From Bacillus sp. FJAT-28004 (GTDB lineage Bacteria; Bacillota; Bacilli; Paenibacillales; Paenibacillaceae), in contig NZ_LGHP01000001.1 of assembly GCF_001280845.1 (NCBI RefSeq), positions 71,302 through 135,301 of the forward strand: a stretch of 64,000 nt of DNA, given 5' to 3'. Positions 27,029 through 36,418 of this stretch are shown piece after piece. Position 1 is the stretch's first letter, and each line of letters opens with the position of its first letter. The translations under genes and the position numbers were made by a program. The notes beneath the pieces are model-generated. The model was given only the letters and a program-made list of their open reading frames with translations. It did no database searches and was not told the DNA's origin.

Positions 27029-29236
27029 ATGAAAAAAACCGGAATGAAAATAACGACAAGGATGGGGCGTGTCTTTCTGGCTGTATGTCTAATGTTGCAG
27101 CTGCTTATTGGCGTCGCGTCAGCCAATACGCCGGAGAAGCTGGCGGCTGGCCGCAGCGTTAATGCGAGCAGCAAGGTCGATAATTCGCTGACCTTCACAG
27201 CAGACATGCAGGAAGCGCTGGAGGAAGCGGAGCAATTGCTTTATGATCAGAAGCCATTTTCGGATTGGGCGGCATTGGGCTTTGCAAAGAACGGCCGGGC
27301 AGTTCCGAAAGGCTTTCTGAAGGAGAAAGCGGATGTCATATTAAACAATGGCGGAAGATTTGATAAGTATATAGATATGACAAGAACGGTGATCGCTTAT
27401 GCTGCTGCTGGCGGCAGCAACATTAACAATATCGCTGGTCTTGATTTTTTCTCAGCAGTTTTGAACAATCCTGACCTAGAGAAGATGGGGATATATGAAC
27501 TCGTACCCGCTTATGTAGTGGCGAATAGTTCCACTCCTTACTCTCCTAATACAATCCCTTTCTGGTATCCTGGTGCATTTTCTCACATCATCATGAATCA
27601 GCAGTTGAAAGATGGAAGCTGGTCCGAGTCCGACAACGGGAAGGGGAGTACCATGGCGACAGCCATAGCGTTGACAGGATTGTCACTCATGTCGAGAACG
27701 CTAGATCGGGAGCTGACGGAGTCAGAGCAGCAAGCACTGGAGTGGCTGCGTACGCAACAGTCGGTCGATGGTGGCTTCGACTTCAGCACAGCAGCGACAG
27801 CTCAGGTTATCATTGCTCTGTCATCGCAACGAATGGACGCTGCTGCGTTCGCGCTGCAGGGAGGCGCTCAGCCGCTCGATTTTCTGATGTCTCGTCGATT
27901 GGATGAAGGTGGATTCTCGGAGCGCAGCGATGGCGTTTTGGATATGACGGCGACGCTTCACGCTTATTTGGCGTTGACCGCTTATAAGCTGTATGTGAAC
28001 GGTAAAGAACGGCTGATCGACGATTTGAATTTGGCCGCGGGCAGCGCGATTATTCAGATCGAGGGGCCTAAAGGCACAATCGCACAAGGACGCGTTCCAA
28101 GTGGCGGTAAGGCGATAGATACGGCTCTTGCTTTCCTTAAGCAAGAAGGAATTGCTTACGAAACGAAGACAGCTTCTTCCGGGGAGAAGGTAATCACCTC
28201 GATTAAAGGCATCGACGCTCTGCAATACGGCGGAAAGAATGGTTGGATGTTCGCTGAGTACAGTAGATATGGCAGTTGGATGTTCCCAGAAAACGCTAGC
28301 AGCGGGAATGTTCTTAGTGATAGAAGTCGATTGCTTCTCTATTATGGTTCGGATACAACCGAGGTTATCGACTTGGTCGTTGTTAATGGCTCAAATGCGA
28401 ACGGCCAACTAACAGAGGGACGGCCTTCAGCAAATTCGCCTTTCGAGCTGTTCGTTAAGAAAGCGAATCGTAAATCGGGTCAACTGCCGGCACCGAATAT
28501 AACGGTGACAGTAGGTGGGAAGACGAAGGTGACCGATGCGAAAGGGAAAGTGGCTTTTGCGGGAATGCCCTCCGGCGTGCATGTCGTCACTCTTACTGGG
28601 TATCGGAATGATGCTGCGCCTGCTGTGGCCAAAAGTATTTTCTATTTATCGGTCTCTGCTCCTTCGTTGGCTGACTTTAAGGATGCTAATCAAGTTGCCG
28701 AGTGGGCAAGTGAAAATATGGCGCATGCACTTTATGAAGGCTACATCCAGGGCGTAAGCGTGAAAGATAATGTGCTGGCTCCGAAAAAGACGTTGTCTCG
28801 CGCTGAATTCGTAGCCATGCTGCTCCGCTTGGTACACGGCGTCACGGATCAGCCTGTTGGCAGCCCTCCCTTCAATGATGTTCCTGTGGGGAAATGGTAC
28901 AGCGACGAGATAGCAAGAGCTGCAAAGCTCGGCCTTACTGACCGTACATCAGGTCGGTTCGAGCCAGAGCGTACGATTACCCGCGAAGAGGCAGCGATCA
29001 TGTCCGCAAATGCTGGTCGTTTAGCGACCTTTGGCAGCGAGTCTCGAATGGCGTTCGTTGACATTAAGGGTCTATCCTCGACGAGTCTCTACGCTATCCA
29101 AGCCGTCAACGAGTATAAGGTGATGATCGGCAGTGACGGCAAGTTCAATCCGCAGCAGACGCTGATCCGAGAGCAAGCGGCGGCGATTCTTTTGAGGCTG
29201 CAGCGGTTGCTCTATCCCGAGAAGTACTTAGATTGA
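27029..29236 (+). CDS. SLH-anchored surface protein with transcobalamin-like architecture
   Basis: The 735-residue exported protein has a signal peptide ending VASA (residue ~33). Residues about 55-330 form an alpha/alpha toroid with prenyltransferase/squalene-cyclase-type repeats (LKDGSWSES, QSVDGGFDF, LDEGGFSER). Residues about 338-450 match DUF4430, the transcobalamin C-terminal-like beta domain (IQIEGPKGTIAQGRV, ISSING-like ITSIKGIDAL, GWMF). A small beta-sandwich of about 95 residues follows, then three SLH motifs (about 545-735) for non-covalent cell-wall binding. The barrel plus DUF4430 order is that of eukaryotic transcobalamin and intrinsic factor, so surface binding of cobalamin or a related ligand is plausible but unproven. 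GGAGGGGG precedes the ATG. No terminator is evident after it. Confidence 0.82.
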   Translation: MKKTGMKITTRMGRVFLAVCLMLQLLIGVASANTPEKLAAGRSVNASSKVDNSLTFTADMQEALEEAEQLLYDQKPFSDWAALGFAKNGRAVPKGFLKEKADVILNNGGRFDKYIDMTRTVIAYAAAGGSNINNIAGLDFFSAVLNNPDLEKMGIYELVPAYVVANSSTPYSPNTIPFWYPGAFSHIIMNQQLKDGSWSESDNGKGSTMATAIALTGLSLMSRTLDRELTESEQQALEWLRTQQSVDGGFDFSTAATAQVIIALSSQRMDAAAFALQGGAQPLDFLMSRRLDEGGFSERSDGVLDMTATLHAYLALTAYKLYVNGKERLIDDLNLAAGSAIIQIEGPKGTIAQGRVPSGGKAIDTALAFLKQEGIAYETKTASSGEKVITSIKGIDALQYGGKNGWMFAEYSRYGSWMFPENASSGNVLSDRSRLLLYYGSDTTEVIDLVVVNGSNANGQLTEGRPSANSPFELFVKKANRKSGQLPAPNITVTVGGKTKVTDAKGKVAFAGMPSGVHVVTLTGYRNDAAPAVAKSIFYLSVSAPSLADFKDANQVAEWASENMAHALYEGYIQGVSVKDNVLAPKKTLSRAEFVAMLLRLVHGVTDQPVGSPPFNDVPVGKWYSDEIARAAKLGLTDRTSGRFEPERTITREEAAIMSANAGRLATFGSESRMAFVDIKGLSSTSLYAIQAVNEYKVMIGSDGKFNPQQTLIREQAAAILLRLQRLLYPEKYLD

Positions 29237-29526
29237 AGATTCAGCATTGCGCTCAATTGGTATGAAATCATTTTCCTATTTCAAAGTCTGCTATTCTCAG
29301 CATTTGACCAGTCATACTGTCGACAAGCATGTACTCTACCGATGCTCAGGTTCAAAGAGGGGAAGCGATGGGGAAAATGGTGTTATAATCAATCTATATT
29401 CCGAATTGCTTTGCACATAAATGGGAACCATCTATGTGAGAAATGGGAATTATGTTTATTTTTACTGTTACTGTTAGATGATCATGCAATAAAGAAGATA
29501 AATGACTTAAGAATAAAGGAGCTACG

Positions 29527-31002
29527 ATGACTGAGGAAACAGAATTAAACGAAACAGGATGGAACTTTGACAACAGTTATGCTCGTCTGCCGCAATCCTT
29601 TTTTACAAGAATGAGCCCACCTCCTGTGCACTCACCGCAGTTGAATGTCTTAAATGAACCACTGGCGATATCTCTGGGATTAAATGTTCAAGCGCTGCTA
29701 AGCGATGATGGTGCAGCTATGCTTGCTGGCAACGAGATTCCCGAAGGCGCTTTGCCGCTTGCTCAAGCTTACGCAGGGCATCAATTCGGTCATTTTAACA
29801 GATTAGGGGATGGCCGTGCCCTATTGCTGGGCGAACAGATCACACCCACAGGTGAGAGGTTTGATATTCAGCTAAAAGGCTCCGGCAGAACGCCATACTC
29901 CCGCGGAGGCGATGGTCGGGCGTCACTTGGACCGATGCTGCGTGAATATATCATCAGTGAGGCTATGCACGCGCTTGGTATTGCGACAACTCGCAGCCTT
30001 GCGGTGGTCACAACCGGTGAGCCTGTATACCGCGAAACGGAGCTGCCAGGTGCAATACTGACTCGTGTGGCTTCCAGCCATCTGCGCGTCGGCACCTTTC
30101 AATACGTCGCTCAATGGGGTACGGCTGAAGAGCTCAGAGAGCTTGCTGATTACACATTGCAAAGACATTACCCAGAGGTGGGTGATGACGAGAACCGCTA
30201 TCTTCGCCTGCTTCAAGAAGTGATTAAGCGTCAGGCAGAGCTGATTGCCAAATGGCAGCTCGTTGGTTTTATTCACGGGGTGATGAACACCGACAACATG
30301 GCCATAAGCGGAGAGACGATTGATTATGGTCCTTGTGCCTTTATGGATGCGTATGATCCAGAAACGGTATTCAGTTCCATTGACGTTCATGGCCGTTATG
30401 CATATGGCAATCAACCGCGAATAGCGGCGTGGAATCTTGCGAGATTTGCTGAAACTCTGTTGCCGCTGCTGCATGACAACGAAGAGCAGGCTGTCAAACT
30501 GGCAGAGGATGCGTTATCAGGTTTTGCAGAGTTGTACCACCATAACTGGCTTGCAGGAATGAGAGCAAAGCTCGGAATTTTTAAAGAAGAAGCAGAAGAT
30601 GAAGCCTTAATTACAGATCTGCTTCGCATGATGCAAGAGCAACGAGCAGACTACACCAATACGTTCTGCGCGTTAACTTTTGATAAGCCTGAAGATACGA
30701 TCCTTTTTGGCAGCGAGGGGTTTGCACAATGGTATGAGCTGTGGCAGGAGAGACTCGGCAGGCAGCCGGAATCGAAAGCCTTGTCTCATCAGTTGATGGG
30801 CAGCAGTAATCCCGCGGTAATCCCGCGCAACCTTCGAGTAGAAGAGGCACTAGAAGCCTCGGTGAAACAAGGAGACAACAGTGTGATGAAGCAGCTTCTT
30901 GATATTCTTTCGAGCCCTTACGACCACTCCCGCGATCGGCCTGAACATTACACACTTCCTGCGGTATCAACCTGTCCTTACCAAACCTTTTGCGGTACCT
31001 GA
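29527..31002 (+). CDS. selO: SelO/YdiU-family protein AMPylase
   Basis: The 491-residue protein is a full-length SelO pseudokinase-fold enzyme, which transfers AMP from ATP to Ser/Thr/Tyr of target proteins and protects against oxidative stress in characterised bacteria. Typical segments are [36 protein letters not shown] and [14 protein letters not shown], followed by [20 protein letters not shown] near residues 253-272, and a C-terminal YQTFCGT. The bacterial homologue usually lacks selenocysteine; here the position is a cysteine in the final TFCGT. AAGGAG precedes the ATG. Bases 29237-29526 upstream show no convincing gene. Confidence 0.92.
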   Translation: MTEETELNETGWNFDNSYARLPQSFFTRMSPPPVHSPQLNVLNEPLAISLGLNVQALLSDDGAAMLAGNEIPEGALPLAQAYAGHQFGHFNRLGDGRALLLGEQITPTGERFDIQLKGSGRTPYSRGGDGRASLGPMLREYIISEAMHALGIATTRSLAVVTTGEPVYRETELPGAILTRVASSHLRVGTFQYVAQWGTAEELRELADYTLQRHYPEVGDDENRYLRLLQEVIKRQAELIAKWQLVGFIHGVMNTDNMAISGETIDYGPCAFMDAYDPETVFSSIDVHGRYAYGNQPRIAAWNLARFAETLLPLLHDNEEQAVKLAEDALSGFAELYHHNWLAGMRAKLGIFKEEAEDEALITDLLRMMQEQRADYTNTFCALTFDKPEDTILFGSEGFAQWYELWQERLGRQPESKALSHQLMGSSNPAVIPRNLRVEEALEASVKQGDNSVMKQLLDILSSPYDHSRDRPEHYTLPAVSTCPYQTFCGT

Positions 31003-31023
31003 TATAAAAGGATATAAAAGCAA

Positions 31024-31058
31024 AAAAGGCAGCTCACCTAAATGGTCAGCTGCCTTTT
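31024..31058 (+). terminator. Terminator of selO
   Basis: AAAAGGCAGCT pairs with AGCTGCCTTTT across a 13-base loop. Confidence 0.85.
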
Positions 31059-31109
31059 GTATTCTGTTGTGTTTATCCACGTTAGTTTATGATTCAAATC
31101 GATTTATAG

Positions 31110-31115
31110 TATAAT
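31110..31115 (+). promoter_or_regulatory. -10 box of the two-component operon
   Basis: TATAAT at 31110-31115 with a poor -35. The transcript would begin near 31122, which rules out the in-frame ATG at 31114 as the response-regulator start. Confidence 0.45.
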
Positions 31116-31158
31116 GATTACTATTATATGGGATGCAGAACAGGGAAAGAGGGAACGA

Positions 31159-31833
31159 ATGCCTACTATACTGGTTGCTGACGACGATGCGAACATTCGC
31201 GAACTCGTTTGTTTATTTCTACGCAACGATGGATTCGAAACAGCCGAAGCGGGAGACGGCAAGGAAGCACTAGCCGTCTATGCCTCGATGCATATTGATC
31301 TTGTCGTACTCGATATTATGATGCCGATTATGGATGGTTGGACGTTATGCAAGGAGCTCCGAAGAAGCAATCCTGATCTTCCGTTACTTATGCTGACTGC
31401 AAGAGGCGAGACATGGGAGAAAGTGAAAGGTTTCCAGCTCGGGACGGATGATTATTTGACGAAGCCTTTTGATCCACTGGAGCTGACGGCTCGTGTTGGG
31501 GCTCTGCTGAAAAGATACCGAATTGGCTCTACGCAGACGATACAGCTCGGCAACATCATTCTTGACCGGCAGACCTATAAGGTAATGAGAGGAACGGAAT
31601 CACTTGCGTTGCCGCTCAAGGAGTTTGAACTCCTATATAAGCTCGCTGGAACACCTGGCCAAATCTATACGCGTGAGCAGTTGATCGATCAAATTTGGGG
31701 GATCGATTACGCAGGCGATGATCGAACGATAGACGTACATGTTAAACGCCTGCGCGAACGATTCGCGACGACAACCGATTTTCATATCGAGACGGTGCGC
31801 GGACTTGGCTACCGGCTTGAGGTGCACGAATGA
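31159..31833 (+). CDS. OmpR/PhoB-family response regulator
   Basis: The 224-residue regulator has a receiver domain with the acidic pair in VADDDANIR, phospho-acceptor Asp 52 in VVLDIMMP, and the Lys of LTKPFDP. Its C-terminal winged helix is of the OmpR type (LPLKEFELLYKL, YTREQLIDQIWG, RTIDVHVKRLRER). The ATG at 31159 follows AGAGGGAA; the upstream ATG at 31114 overlaps the -10 box. Its stop overlaps the kinase start by four bases (ATGA). Direct repeats upstream of the alpha/beta hydrolase gene are a probable target. Confidence 0.93.
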   Translation: MPTILVADDDANIRELVCLFLRNDGFETAEAGDGKEALAVYASMHIDLVVLDIMMPIMDGWTLCKELRRSNPDLPLLMLTARGETWEKVKGFQLGTDDYLTKPFDPLELTARVGALLKRYRIGSTQTIQLGNIILDRQTYKVMRGTESLALPLKEFELLYKLAGTPGQIYTREQLIDQIWGIDYAGDDRTIDVHVKRLRERFATTTDFHIETVRGLGYRLEVHE

Positions 31834-33197
31834 TTAAATCTTTATATACACGCGTAGTGTTAATCTTTCTAGTATCCGTGATCGGGGGCACGATCATTGC
31901 TTTTTTTGTGGCAACATGGGCATTTCAAGAGAAATTGAGTGAAAACTCGCAAATTTTGATGCGTAATTTTGGACAGGATATTACCCGAATTTATGAGGCC
32001 ATCCCCTCACGTGAAGCGGACAAACTCGTAAGTGGAATGAAGCAGCTCAATTCCTATCATGTTCGAATTTATGAAACGATGGATCGGGTCCAGTCTTTCG
32101 GAGCGCTGCACGGACATAAGCCTGCTGCTATAGCGGAGGAACACGTATTGAAGGTACTAGATGGAGAAATGGTTCAGGTTCGTATGAAGGGGGTTACTGT
32201 TACTTTCATAGGATTGCCGCTCAAAACAGACATGGGCATGAAAGCGATGTTTGTGGAAGCACTCTCCCCACCATCTGCCTCTACTATATTCAAATGGGGA
32301 TTATCTTTTGTGGCTTATGCTTTGGTTACAGGAAGCTTATTTATTTTAATTGCCTCCATATTTCTAATAAGACCAATTAAGAAGCTAACAAAAGCGACTA
32401 GGCGGATAGCATCTGGAGATTTCAATGTCGAGCTGAATATTAAGCAAACAGGTGAGCTGGGGACGCTAGCTCGAAGCTTCGAAGAAATGATGCATGACCT
32501 GCAGCAATTGGAGCAGATGCGCAGAGAATTCGTAACGAACGTCTCGCACGAAGTTCAGTCGCCGCTCACCTCGATATCCGGCTATGCTATAGCGCTCAAG
32601 CAAGTAAATATTGCAGATAACGATCGAAATCGCTACCTAGATATTATCATCGCTGAAGCCGAACGGATGTCCAAGATGAGTGATAGTCTGCTAAAGTTGA
32701 GTTTGCTTGAATCACAGTCACAACAGATGCGGCCGACCGCGCTTAGACTTGATGAACAGATAAGACGAATTATCGTCGCGATTCAGCCGCAGTGGTCGAC
32801 ACGCAATATCCGATTCGAGCTCCAATTGCCTACCGTTATTCTTTCGGCTGATCATGACCTGTTAAATCAGGTATGGACCAATATACTCGGCAATAGCATC
32901 AAATTTTCCAAGGATGGCGGCATCATTGAAGTGAGTATCAAACAAGATATCAAAAACGTGACCGTCCGAATATCCGACAGCGGCATAGGCATTGCGCTAG
33001 AGGATCAGAAGCGTATCTTCGAGCGTTTTTTTAAGGCAGATCGCTCCCACAGCCGTAAATATGAAGGCAGCGGTATGGGACTTGCCATCGTTAAACAGAT
33101 TGTATCGCTTCATCAAGGTGACATCCGAGTGGAAAGTGAGCCCGGCCGAGGAACGACCTTCATTGTCACCTTGCCAATCATAACACCGACAGAGTAA
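31830..33197 (+). CDS. Sensor histidine kinase, EnvZ/BaeS type
   Basis: The 455-residue membrane kinase has transmembrane helices near residues 8-30 and 155-180 flanking a short extracellular sensor, then a HAMP segment (IRPIKKLTKATRRIASGDF), an H-box FVTNVSHEVQSPLTS with phospho-accepting His 240, and a complete HATPase domain (N box WTNILGNSIKF, G1 DSGIGI, G2 GSGMGLAI). It is translationally coupled to the response regulator. The stimulus is unknown. The next gene is the alpha/beta hydrolase after a hairpin terminator. Confidence 0.93.
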   Translation: MIKSLYTRVVLIFLVSVIGGTIIAFFVATWAFQEKLSENSQILMRNFGQDITRIYEAIPSREADKLVSGMKQLNSYHVRIYETMDRVQSFGALHGHKPAAIAEEHVLKVLDGEMVQVRMKGVTVTFIGLPLKTDMGMKAMFVEALSPPSASTIFKWGLSFVAYALVTGSLFILIASIFLIRPIKKLTKATRRIASGDFNVELNIKQTGELGTLARSFEEMMHDLQQLEQMRREFVTNVSHEVQSPLTSISGYAIALKQVNIADNDRNRYLDIIIAEAERMSKMSDSLLKLSLLESQSQQMRPTALRLDEQIRRIIVAIQPQWSTRNIRFELQLPTVILSADHDLLNQVWTNILGNSIKFSKDGGIIEVSIKQDIKNVTVRISDSGIGIALEDQKRIFERFFKADRSHSRKYEGSGMGLAIVKQIVSLHQGDIRVESEPGRGTTFIVTLPIITPTE

Positions 33198-33247
33198 TTT
33201 GATTTATACTGTATTAGAAGTCGACTTAGCTCGTATACATACTCTAT

Positions 33248-33298
33248 GCTGCGGAAATCTGTGCAAACTCTTTGCATGTGATGCTGCAGCTTTTTTTT
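33248..33298 (+). terminator. Terminator after the two-component pair
   Basis: GCTGC (33248-33252) can pair with GCAGC (33286-33290) around an inner perfect TGCAAA/TTTGCA hairpin, followed by eight T. Confidence 0.65.
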
Positions 33299-33301
33299 GC
33301 T

Positions 33302-33354
33302 GTTCATATTCAGTTCATATTGACGTCACGCGGAGTACATCTTCGTCGTATAAG
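33302..33354 (+). promoter_or_regulatory. Tandem 11-bp direct repeats and -10 box before the hydrolase gene
   Basis: GTTCATATTCA (33302-33312) is followed without gap by GTTCATATTGA (33313-33323), ten of eleven bases identical. OmpR/PhoB-type regulators bind tandem repeats with an 11-bp period. TATAAG at 33349-33354 would be the -10 box, which puts the repeats just upstream of the -35 region. Confidence 0.55.
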
Positions 33355-33414
33355 CTTTCTTTAGCGGCCCGTTAAGGAAGCCCAATATAGAGATAATGAT
33401 AGGAGAAGATGTAA

Positions 33415-34428
33415 GTGAACATACGAGAGGTAAAGAAAATGGACTTGAACACAGCAACAGGAAAACAACCAGTTAGTAAAATGAAAAAAATATTGTTCAT
33501 TTTACTTAAAGTATTAGCAGTATTAGTTATAGCAATCGTCCTTTTTGTTGCTACGGTTTTTGTCGTTAATAAGATCAGCAGCAAATCAGAGGAAGGAAAA
33601 ATAAAACCTTATGGTCAGTCTGTAAAGGTAGATGGGAAAAATATGAATGTTTTGATACAGGGACAAGGAGAAGAAACAATCGTACTCTTGCCTGGTCAAG
33701 GAACAGCGACACCAGTGCTTGATTTTAAGCCGTTAATTGATGAGCTGTCACCATTTTACAAAGTTGTCGTGGTTGAGCCTTTTGGTTATGGATTAAGTGA
33801 TAGAACCAACAAAGAACGAACCACAGATAATATTGTAAGTGAAATTCATGAAGCGCTGCAGAGCCTTAATATTGACCGTTTTATTCTAATGGGTCACTCC
33901 ATTACAGGCATTTACGGACTCGATTATGTGAACAAATATCCAAACGAAGTGAGTGCATTTGTCGGGATCGATACCAGTGTTCCAACGCAAGGCGGTATGG
34001 ATGCTAAATTGCCATTAGGAAACTTTAAACTGCTCAAACAATCAGGTTTTGGAAGATTGATGATGAAGTTTGGCAAGGACCCGTATGCTGGGCTGCCATA
34101 TGATGATGAAACAAAAAAACAAATGATTATGCTTTCGAACAAAAACATGTTTAATAACACCAGCTTGAATGAATTGGAAAATCTTTATCCTAATTTTGTT
34201 GCAGCTAGAAGTTTATCATTCCCAAAAGAACTTCCCCTTATTTTCTTTATTCAAGCGAATAATACAGGCGTAAAAGGATGGATACCGCTGCATGAAGGGC
34301 AAATAAAAGATTCTGTGCATGGTAAAGTGATGACATTTGAAGGAGGTCATTATTTGCACCATACCAAATCAAAAGAAATTGCTGAGAACTTCCGGGCGTT
34401 TATGGAGCAAGTAAAACAAGACAAGTAG
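33415..34428 (+). CDS. Membrane-anchored alpha/beta hydrolase
   Basis: The 337-residue protein has one N-terminal transmembrane helix (about residues 24-50, ILFILLKVLAVLVIAIVLF) and an alpha/beta hydrolase domain probably outside the membrane. Visible are the oxyanion region VLLPGQGTATP, the nucleophile elbow MGHSITG with Ser 162, and a C-terminal EGGHYLHH holding the catalytic His. The elbow reads G-H-S-I-T rather than the usual GxSxG. A GTG start lies nine bases after AGGAG. The substrate is unknown. Upstream repeats suggest control by the preceding two-component system. Confidence 0.82.
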   Translation: MNIREVKKMDLNTATGKQPVSKMKKILFILLKVLAVLVIAIVLFVATVFVVNKISSKSEEGKIKPYGQSVKVDGKNMNVLIQGQGEETIVLLPGQGTATPVLDFKPLIDELSPFYKVVVVEPFGYGLSDRTNKERTTDNIVSEIHEALQSLNIDRFILMGHSITGIYGLDYVNKYPNEVSAFVGIDTSVPTQGGMDAKLPLGNFKLLKQSGFGRLMMKFGKDPYAGLPYDDETKKQMIMLSNKNMFNNTSLNELENLYPNFVAARSLSFPKELPLIFFIQANNTGVKGWIPLHEGQIKDSVHGKVMTFEGGHYLHHTKSKEIAENFRAFMEQVKQDK

Positions 34429-34479
34429 ATGATTATTTAAAAATCAGATCCTAATCAAGAAGGTATTGGGCTAAATAAA

Positions 34480-34529
34480 AAAGCGGCAGTCTCGGACGAT
34501 TTACTCGTCCAAGGCTTGCCGCTTTTATT
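34480..34529. terminator. Bidirectional terminator between convergent genes
   Basis: AAAGCGGCA (34480-34488) pairs with TGCCGCTTT (34517-34525) with an inner CGGACGA/TCGTCC helix. It has A-tracts and T-tracts on both sides and serves the hydrolase (+) and the YdjM-like gene (-). Confidence 0.85.
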
Positions 34530-34555
34530 TTGACCGGATTAGTCTATACAAGAGT

Positions 34556-35200
34556 CTATAACTTCATTTTAAATGATTTTTTCGTTAGCGGATAAAGCCA
34601 CTTAACGCCGCTTGGCGTAAGCGTGTCTGCTACGAGATGAGATAAATAACCGAGCATGGCGACGATCGCGATACCCTCGACTTGGAGCTGGTTTTCGAGT
34701 CCAAGGCCGATATATCCCCAAATCGGAACGGCCCATATTGTATGCGTCATGCCGCGGTGTTTCAGCCAAGGCACCCAAGCAGAAAACAGCCCAAAGCCGA
34801 TGAGCCAATTCATCTGATAGTAGTAGCCTGCGTACATGACCATACAGCCAACTACGCTGGCGAGAACATTTCGGATAACGCCTTGTTTAGCGACAAGGCC
34901 TAGCAGGAAAATAGCGGCTGCGACGCCTATGTACACCGGTGATGGAGATTGATCTGTGAAAAAATAATAGGCTACGATTCCGGCAAGCAGGCATCCAGAC
35001 CAAAGCGTAAGCTCGCGAATGAGCTTTGATAGCTTGCTGAGCTTAGTACTGAGCATGCTCGGTCCGTCAAGATCGGCGCTTAACGCAGAAAATCCTGCTA
35101 CTGCAATGTACAGAGCGGCATGCTCGATAGTAAAGGGATAATAAACAGAAGCGGCTGCACCAACAGCTGCTCCGATTGCAAGATGGGTCTTTCCTGTCAT
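34556..35200 (-). CDS. YdjM-family membrane-bound metal-dependent hydrolase-like protein
   Basis: The 214-residue polytopic protein has the DUF457/YdjM pattern: MTGKTHLAIGAAVG at the N-terminus, SADLDGP after the first helices, LKHRGMTHTIW near residue 147, and YLSHLVADTLTPSGVKWLYP near the C-terminus. The conserved His/Asp residues are those proposed to bind metal, but enzymatic activity is not established for the family. It is the last gene of a minus-strand run after the cupin-AraC gene and the 53-residue protein. Confidence 0.82.
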   Translation of the reverse strand: MTGKTHLAIGAAVGAAASVYYPFTIEHAALYIAVAGFSALSADLDGPSMLSTKLSKLSKLIRELTLWSGCLLAGIVAYYFFTDQSPSPVYIGVAAAIFLLGLVAKQGVIRNVLASVVGCMVMYAGYYYQMNWLIGFGLFSAWVPWLKHRGMTHTIWAVPIWGYIGLGLENQLQVEGIAIVAMLGYLSHLVADTLTPSGVKWLYPLTKKSFKMKL

Positions 35201-35248
35201 AATTCCTCCTGTGACTGACTATGCGTATGCATGAAGTATGGCAGTCTA

Positions 35249-35410
35249 TTATAGTTGTTCCCGGTTAACCTGCTCGTTTCGAACCATTTGCTCTAGCTTC
35301 TCTACCAGCTGATCATGCACCGGGTCTTTTTTGCCAAGGCCAAATAAACGTTTCCGTTTTTGTTGCTTGAGCAGCTGAAGCAAGTAGAGCTTTTCTTTTA
35401 AAGTAAACAT
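35249..35410 (-). CDS. 53-residue small basic/helical protein
   Basis: The minus strand from ATG 35410 encodes MFTLKEKLYLLQLLKQQKRK, then RLFGLGKKDPVHDQLVEKLE and 13 more residues to a TAA at 35249. The sequence is strongly helical, rich in Lys/Gln/Leu, and has no membrane segment. AGGAGG lies 12 bases upstream, a long spacing. It sits between the AraC regulator and the YdjM-like gene in the same direction. Function unknown. Confidence 0.62.
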   Translation of the reverse strand: MFTLKEKLYLLQLLKQQKRKRLFGLGKKDPVHDQLVEKLEQMVRNEQVNREQL

Positions 35411-35452
35411 GACGGCATTGAACCTCCTGTCTGCCAGGGCATACCAGCCGAT

Positions 35453-36319
35453 TTATCCTCTCCGATAGACGCTTGGCGTCATGCCGGTGCACCTTTTGAA
35501 CAATGTGTTAAAAGAATGAATATCTCGATAGCCGACCATTTCGGCAATCGTACTGATTTTGAGCTGAGAGCCGCGAAGCAGCTCTTGGCTTTTTTGGATG
35601 CGCAAATTTTGCAGGTAGCGGTGAAAGCTTTGCTTTGTATATTGCTGAAAGAGCCGTTGCAGATGCCGCTCGCTCCAGCCGCTTGTCTCGGCCAGTTTGG
35701 CAAGGGTCAGCTCCTGCTGGAAACGCTGATCGAGCTCGTTTAACAGCTTTATAAATTCTGGTTGCTGCGGAGCCCGAGCCTTGGCTGGGGAGGCGTTAGC
35801 AACAGAGCGTTGTAGTGCGATGATCAGCTGGAGCAGCAGCGTATGCAAGTAATCGGACGAGCCGCTCTGTTGCAGTTCAAATTCTCTATGCATGGATAGA
35901 AACAGCTTCTCAAACTGACTATTCGTATCCATACAAGAATAATAGGGAAAATGTCCGCTTTCCATATCATTAATAAACTGCACGCTGCGATAATCGGATG
36001 CGAATGCACTAAGCTTATGCAGCAATAGCGGAGAAAAGACGCAGTTGAATACGCTCAACGGGTTGCGCGCTTTGTCGGAGGAAATCGGACGAAACACATG
36101 TGAAATGCCGATTGGGATGAAAAAAACCTGTCCTTTCCGCACCTTATGCACTTGATCTCCGATATGATGATAGCCGGCGCCTTCTGCAATATATACGCAT
36201 TCGAGAAAATCATGATCATGATAGGGACTCGTGATGCTTTCGCTAGCACGATTAACATAAAGCAGCTGGTTGTTTTGAAAAAAATACTCTCCACGGAATG
36301 TTTCTACGGGATGATTCAT
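35453..36319 (-). CDS. AraC-family regulator with cupin sensor, probable rhamnose/rhamnoside regulator
   Basis: The 288-residue protein has an N-terminal cupin (PYHDHDFLECVYIAEGAGYH, then KVRKGQVFFIPIGISH) and a C-terminal AraC double helix-turn-helix (LTLAKLAETSGWSERHLQRL and ISTIAEMVGYRDIHSFNTLF). This order is that of RhaS/RhaR-type regulators. It is transcribed divergently from the alpha-L-rhamnosidase gene with a 213-base shared upstream region, so it probably activates that gene in response to a released sugar (inference). GGGAGAG precedes the ATG. Confidence 0.87.
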   Translation of the reverse strand: MNHPVETFRGEYFFQNNQLLYVNRASESITSPYHDHDFLECVYIAEGAGYHHIGDQVHKVRKGQVFFIPIGISHVFRPISSDKARNPLSVFNCVFSPLLLHKLSAFASDYRSVQFINDMESGHFPYYSCMDTNSQFEKLFLSMHREFELQQSGSSDYLHTLLLQLIIALQRSVANASPAKARAPQQPEFIKLLNELDQRFQQELTLAKLAETSGWSERHLQRLFQQYTKQSFHRYLQNLRIQKSQELLRGSQLKISTIAEMVGYRDIHSFNTLFKRCTGMTPSVYRRG

Positions 36320-36418
36320 CGTGAGCTCTCCCAGCGAATAGTTCTACATTTTATAAAAATGTCCGGATTGCCGCATGATATTGTCCATTTTACCTACCAC
36401 TTTTCAAACGTGCTTTTT

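Noticed and set aside
29342..29530. 62-codon ORF before selO
   Set aside because: No ribosome binding site, low-complexity Leu run, and it overlaps the selO start region; looks like non-coding A/T-rich leader.
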